This document shows positions 50,411-64,000 of a stretch of DNA of 64,000 nt, in pieces. The notes under the pieces were generated by a model. That model did not search any database. It was given only the letters and a program-made list of their open reading frames with translations, and was not told the DNA's origin. How positions within the stretch are numbered: position 1 is the stretch's first letter; each line of letters starts with the position of its first letter. Position numbers and translations under genes: made by a program. This DNA is from Cinclus cinclus (taxonomy: Eukaryota > Chordata > Aves > Passeriformes > Cinclidae): assembly GCF_963662255.1 (NCBI RefSeq), contig NC_085052.1:16219151-16283150 (forward strand), given 5' to 3'.

Positions 50411-53400
50411 ATTTGCTTAATTTATTTACCTGCTGATTTACTTACCAGCTTCTTTATCAGGCTAGTAAGAAATTCTATTTCTGTACCCATCTATTTTGAT
50501 CTATGATGCTCACAGCCTCGCAAAACTGAATCAATTTCTTGTTGTGAAATAAGCTTCCAAATGCATTGCTGGCAAAGTTTACCTTTTTGAAGAGCAGCTG
50601 AACACAGAGCCAGACACCTCTTTTTCACCCGAAAAAAGCAACTACTTCCCAGTCCATTTCTCAGGCTACTTCTATCTGCTACACTGTTCAATATTAATCC
50701 TTCCCCACATGTACCACCCCAGAGCTGTACACAGAATTAGCAGCTGACATGAAGCTGCTTTTCCAACTATAAAAAGCCTCAATCACACATTCTTAGGCAT
50801 TGGTGCATCTTCTTTTGCTCCTTAAACAATTCACATTTCTTTTAAATGTTAAGGTTTGCAAATACTTTGGCCTGTTGTCTTTCGAAAACTTTCTCTAAAC
50901 GTCTAATGGTCCTAGCTTAAAAACTCTGCAAGGAAGTGCTCCCCTGGCCTGTCACTGCACTTTGGTGCCCACCCAGGAAGACCCCACCTAAAAGACACTT
51001 GTAAATGAACCAGTTTTATCAAGATTGCAAATGGATAGATGGATCTCACCGCCACTTCCTTTGAATTTTCTGGCTGCATTAAAATCCCAACCTCCCCATA
51101 TACATCCTACCACTCTACAGAATCCAAGTGGGTAATTTAATGTGACATACTTTGGTCTTATGCTGTCTACTGAGGGTTTTCAGCTTGTCTTGATAATCAG
51201 TGCTTCAAACCAAAGTTTTGAAGATCTACTGTGCAGGGCATTTGCCTTTGATATTTAAATCATATTTCTTTTCTTGCACACACTTTCCCCCAGGTCTAAC
51301 ACTGTTTTGAACCGGCTGCAACTCTCCCCTTCTAAAACATGTGCATTCTTCTCAAGGGGAGCCCTTTTGAAATCCCTGCAATGTCTACACATCAGTGTTT
51401 GTTTGCTTTTTTATGTCAAACATAAATTGGGAAGCTGATGTACCCTGATTACTTTGGCCATTCCTAACGATTATATTTGTTATTCCTACCACACCTTTTT
51501 AGTGCATGCAGAATTTGCCTGTTTTTGCAGGTTATTATTTCTTCTATTCTCTCTTCCTGTCTGTCTTCTCTCAGTTGCCAACCTTGCTCCTTTTGGGGCA
51601 GAACTTGTTATCTTCAAACCAGTCATCTACATGCTTTTTCTTTTGTGTTCTGTTCTGGCTGCCTGTAGCTTTTTCTGATCTAGTGAGCCACAGGGAGAGG
51701 GAAGAAATCCCCTGACAATCTCAGAAGCACCACTGCTTACACTTGCTGCACATGGGCAAGAAGAGGGACACACCTCCCCTTATGACCTTCACTGCAGCAC
51801 TTCCCTTGCTGGCACCACCTACATCCACCTCCTACTGCAACTTAAGCACAGCTCCAAGAACCACAGAGGGGCAGGCCTCAGTCAGTCTCACTGCCAGGTC
51901 ACTGAAGGCAGGAAAGCAGCCTGGGTTGCTTCAGCTCAATACCAGTCAAGGCTCTGTACCATTTCTTTTACTGGAAGGCAGAAGGGAAGCCACCCACGGG
52001 GCTGTTTCCAGTGAAACTGAAAATCCATTTTATTATATTAAGTTCAGGAGATGGGCTGAAGAACATGGGACATGGCTCCTACACTGCAGCACTCTCACTG
52101 ACAATGCTGTTCTACAGGAAAAGATGCATTAAAACTTACAGATTTTTTTTTCCAGAGAGTGAGCAAGTGAGTGTGTACTCACAGATACAGATACACACAC
52201 ACATGGCTAATGAGCAAGTTCAGGGCAGAAAGGACAGTGGCAACTCCTTTATACAGTAATTATGACATACAGTCATTTGCATTCAAAATTAGTGCCAACA
52301 CACCTCTGCAACATGCACTGTATGGATAATCAACTTATTCAATTATGCAAGACAAAACAGTGTGTGTGGCTGAATTGTTTTTTTTTTTTTATTTCTGAGA
52401 ACTAAAGTCCATCTTATGAGTAAATTTTAAAAGAAAAGATCCTAATATTTTTAATTTGCTTAGTTGCATAATTTCTTTTTACACTATTTAATTAAACAAA
52501 AACAAATCTAATGGAGAATGTAAAGTTAATTTTTTATAACCTAGATAGGTGGAATTTTCAGGAATTTTATCAGAAGTAGTGTTCCCAAGACCCTTTAAAT
52601 ATTTTCATGACCACTGATCTCAGAAAACATTTGCTTTCCTGCCCTCTAGTGCTCATGTCTATTTAAGTCTTCTACACAAAACTGGTTTTGGAAACCTACC
52701 ACTATATAAATGGTCCTACTGAAATAAAAATTCATACTTATTGCAATACTACCAGTGATATAAACAGTTCCTTCTGTTGTTGCTCATGTATGTATCACAC
52801 CCATGCAGTTATCTGAAAGGTAAGACTCTTTAGGTTACTTTTCATTTTACAAAACCAATGTAAGCAAGTTTTCTTTCTCAGTTATGGACCATATCATGGA
52901 GTTTTAAGTGCACAAACTGAAGCTGACTGCTGGGTTTATTACTAACACATTTTCACTGCTAGCTAAAGCTGTTAGTTAGCCATCTATCAAACGACAAGTT
53001 TCAACAATATTTACAGGTTTTCAAACACATTAAAAGCTCTTTTACCTAATGTAACTAATTTTGCCTCCAGATGCAGTTTGTTACAGCACTGTGCATGCTT
53101 ACATTGAAAACAATGGGTTAACACACTACATATGTAATTACTCCCATGCTACCAGAAAACCAGTGAATTAAATTTATTTAGTGTTAAAATGGATATGGAA
53201 TGTCATACAGTACATGTAAAGACACTTCAAGATGAGTAAAGCAGAACTAATTGCACAAGGGATTAAAGGTTCACCTCAACAGTCAGTATTATCAAATCAT
53301 TACAGCTTCCACCTTCAGAGTGCAAGGTATGTCATGCAAAAAAAAAGCTCAAAAAATCCCCAAACAGACAAAACCAACATTGTGGTACCACTTAAAATGC

Positions 53401-53564
53401 TATCATACCACAATATTTTACAAGACATTAGGTGATCATTCATATAGAATGAAGCATTTTAACAATAACAAAAAAAGTTTTAAACATAATTAACATATTT
53501 TGCATGAACACAAATTCCAGCAATACTATACCTAAGGAACAGGCAACATGCTGGGAGAAAAGTA

Positions 53565-55303
53565 CCTAAAAATCAAAGCCTTTTTTATTCATAGCCAATA
53601 TTACTTTCTGCAAGAATTCTGCAATCTTACCGAGTTTCCTCACATAACTGGATAAGGTTCAACACATTTTTACATAGAGCATAATCACATAACCACCACA
53701 TCAGCAAGAGGTTTTCATCATCTTGATCAGTTACTACATTTAAAACCATGGTAAGATAACATGCCCTGCAAACAAATTGTCTCTGGGACAGTGTTCTGCA
53801 TGTAGAAATATTAAACAACTAAAATATACTCCTACCCACTTTAACCCCAAGTAACTTAAAATTTGTATTTACATATTTTTGAAATATGTAGGTTAAAACT
53901 GCAGATGGCAGAAAAGCAGAGTACACACGAGAGCTATGACAGCGCTGACTGAGTGGAGGGGTGCAGTCAGGAACCCCAAATGAGACCTGGAGAGGGGCTG
54001 TACCTTTTGCACTGTTCCTCTGTCCAAGGGGCCTCACCAGGGCCACCAAAGGCAGCTGCTGCTGTGGCAGAGCTGCTCCTCCCCTCCCAGCTGGCTGAGC
54101 TGGGAGCAGAACGTGCAGTCCCACTCAGCTTGAAGCAGACAGACACACTCCTACACACCTGCTGCAACCAAGCTTGAATGTTAACATGGGAGAGACACGG
54201 GAGACAACAGGATGGCTTTTAACATTTCCACCTTGCAATGCTCATATTCTGAGGGCACCAACAGGTAGATTATTCTACCAAGATAAGCATACAAAAAAGG
54301 CCAAATTGTTTGCCCTCATATTAGGAATAAACTATTTAACTTCCTGGCTTAAATGTAAGCAAGAGAAACTCAAAAAGGAACTTCTTGAGGTTAATTTTCC
54401 ATCTACATTCAAAGAAAATAATTTACTAAAACTGTAACTTGCAAGGTCTACTAGCCTTGAAGTGAGGATACATGCTAACTATACCTATAGTTAAATAAAA
54501 AACTTCAAAAGGCATTTTACAGAAATAAAATATGCAACTCTAGGAAGTAGGTGGAAAACCACTTTAGTATTTGTATGAAACATTCTATTTTCATAGCCCA
54601 TCATTCTCAGGAATGTCTATTTCATAAATAAAAATACAGAACAAAAATTTGTGGATTCAATTTAAAGTTGGATATTTCTAAGCATCTTCAGATAAAATTT
54701 GCTTTCTCCCTCACAATTAAGTGATAAAACCTGAAAAAAAAAAGACTTTTCAAATCTACTTTGCATGAGAAAACATAGATGAACAAACAAACATCTGGAA
54801 AGAACATTTTGTACAAGATTGCAGTTCTAAAACACTTATATTACAAAGCAATGTAAATAAATACCAGGCTAGTACAAAAGCTCTTATTTACAGTTTTACA
54901 AATGAAAACATTTTCAGTGTAAATGCAGTGTTTTAAAGAACACAATATTAGTAAAATGAGTTCCTGTATAGACCATTACAATTTCTGCTAGATTTGAATA
55001 CAGTATTGTATAAAACCATTGTTTCAAGTTAATTTTTGTTTATAATTTAGTACAGCCAAACCCCAGTTTATGCCTGGAATGGTATCTGTTAAAGTGCTGA
55101 AAAAGAGGACATTTCTGAAATTTTAGAAAAACATACTGTACATTATTAAAGCTTTATCAAGTCAAAACTGGTATATTTTGTTCACATTTGCTACCACACC
55201 ACCCGGGAATGAGAAGTTTTTCAACAAAAACTTGTAATTATTGGGATGGCAGCCACTGATATCTTCGCATCCAAAGCCTGACGGTTTCCCACACGAACTT
55301 GTC
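53565..55303 (-). other. TNKS2: TNKS2 3'UTR (predicted)
   Basis: From the TNKS2 stop the first canonical AATAAA on the minus strand is at 53589-53584, giving a 3'UTR of about 1.74 kb. The AT-rich sequence and absence of other genes fit. A splice-bounded open segment at 53631-53765 lies within it and is reported separately. The cleavage site is inferred, and use of a further AATAAA at 53178-53173 is possible. Confidence 0.5.
53584..53589 (-). terminator. TNKS2: TNKS2 poly(A) signal candidate
   Basis: The plus-strand TTTATT reads AATAAA on the TNKS2 strand. It is the first canonical signal downstream of the stop codon. Confidence 0.45.
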
Positions 55304-63681
<8,378 letters not shown>

Positions 63682-64000
63682 CTGAAGAGCAGAAAACAAC
63701 TCATTAAAACAGAGGAACACTTTTGCACGATGTTTTTTCCTAGAATGCAAAATAATATTGGGAAAACATGCATTTTGCAATTCAGCTTACAAATAGCCTT
63801 TTCTGCCAACAGCATACATGAAACTGTAAAATGGTTATAATTAAAGGCTGTAAAAAGTAAAGACTTTAGTATTTCTAAAAGAATCAAGGGGCAGTTAAAC
63901 AGAATTAATTTTCTACAAAAAATGAAAGAAGCTTCTACTGGCAACCAGAATTTATGAAACAAAACAGTTACTCTGAGCGTAGTTTGGATTACATTATAAT
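63682..64000 (-). other. TNKS2: TNKS2 intron (partial)
   Basis: The sequence from the acceptor of the linker exon to the window edge is intronic. No further coding segment is recognised. Confidence 0.8.

Larger units (their letters stand above)
39730..53560. other. Intergenic: FGFBP3 to TNKS2
   Basis: About 14 kb lie between the two convergent genes. Recognised items are GC-rich patches (43130-43380, 44760-45060), a 40-T run, a signal-peptide exon candidate at 45422, and CR1 pieces at 47331 and 50357. Other open frames (for example 48620-48886 and 51743-52132) show no known domain and no splice or codon evidence, so I do not call them genes. Confidence 0.65.

Noticed and set aside
49200..51700. 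Possible degenerate retroelement judged from scattered open frames
   Set aside because: Apart from the 54-bp CR1 end at 50357 I could not match any block to a known element.

Overview
This is vertebrate nuclear DNA, almost certainly from a songbird (passerine). It has widely spaced exons with GT/AG splice sites, CpG-island promoters, several CR1 retroposon tails typical of birds, two remnants of a high-copy avian LTR family, and a tRNA-Ile-derived SINE with a CR1-like tail resembling TguSINE1 of passerines. No bacterial, phage or CRISPR features are present.

Layout, left to right. (1) 1-22868, minus strand: the 5' part of TBC1D12. Coding exon 1 (22042-22868) lies in a CpG island, exon 2 (6120-6243) follows after a 15.8-kb intron, and the window opens inside intron 2. 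The RabGAP/TBC domain lies off the left edge. (2) 22869-39036: TBC1D12 promoter, then about 15 kb with no recognised gene but with LTR and CR1 remnants. (3) 39103-39582, plus strand: FGFBP3, a complete single-coding-exon gene for a secreted FGF-binding protein, in its own CpG island, with a probable 5'UTR intron and a poly(A) signal at 39701. (4) 39710-53560: intergenic. It holds CR1 pieces, two GC-rich patches, a 40-T run and an unassigned exon-like stretch encoding a signal peptide (45422-45506, plus strand). (5) 53565-63681, minus strand: the last nine coding exons of TNKS2 (tankyrase-2). They encode 378 C-terminal residues: a Ser-rich linker, the SAM domain and the complete PARP catalytic domain with its zinc site. 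The ankyrin clusters lie off the right edge.

FGFBP3 and TNKS2 are convergent neighbours, as in human 10q23. TBC1D12, however, occupies the head-to-head position beside FGFBP3 that BTAF1 holds in human, so a rearrangement breakpoint probably lies between about 23 and 38 kb. The three genes have unrelated jobs: endosomal Rab regulation, extracellular FGF release, and poly-ADP-ribosylation in Wnt/telomere control. They look like chance neighbours, not a functional cluster. I found no convincing new multi-gene system. The best unexplained items are the signal-peptide exon, the ATGA uORF/start overlap in FGFBP3, the shortened FGFBP3 linker and the synteny break.
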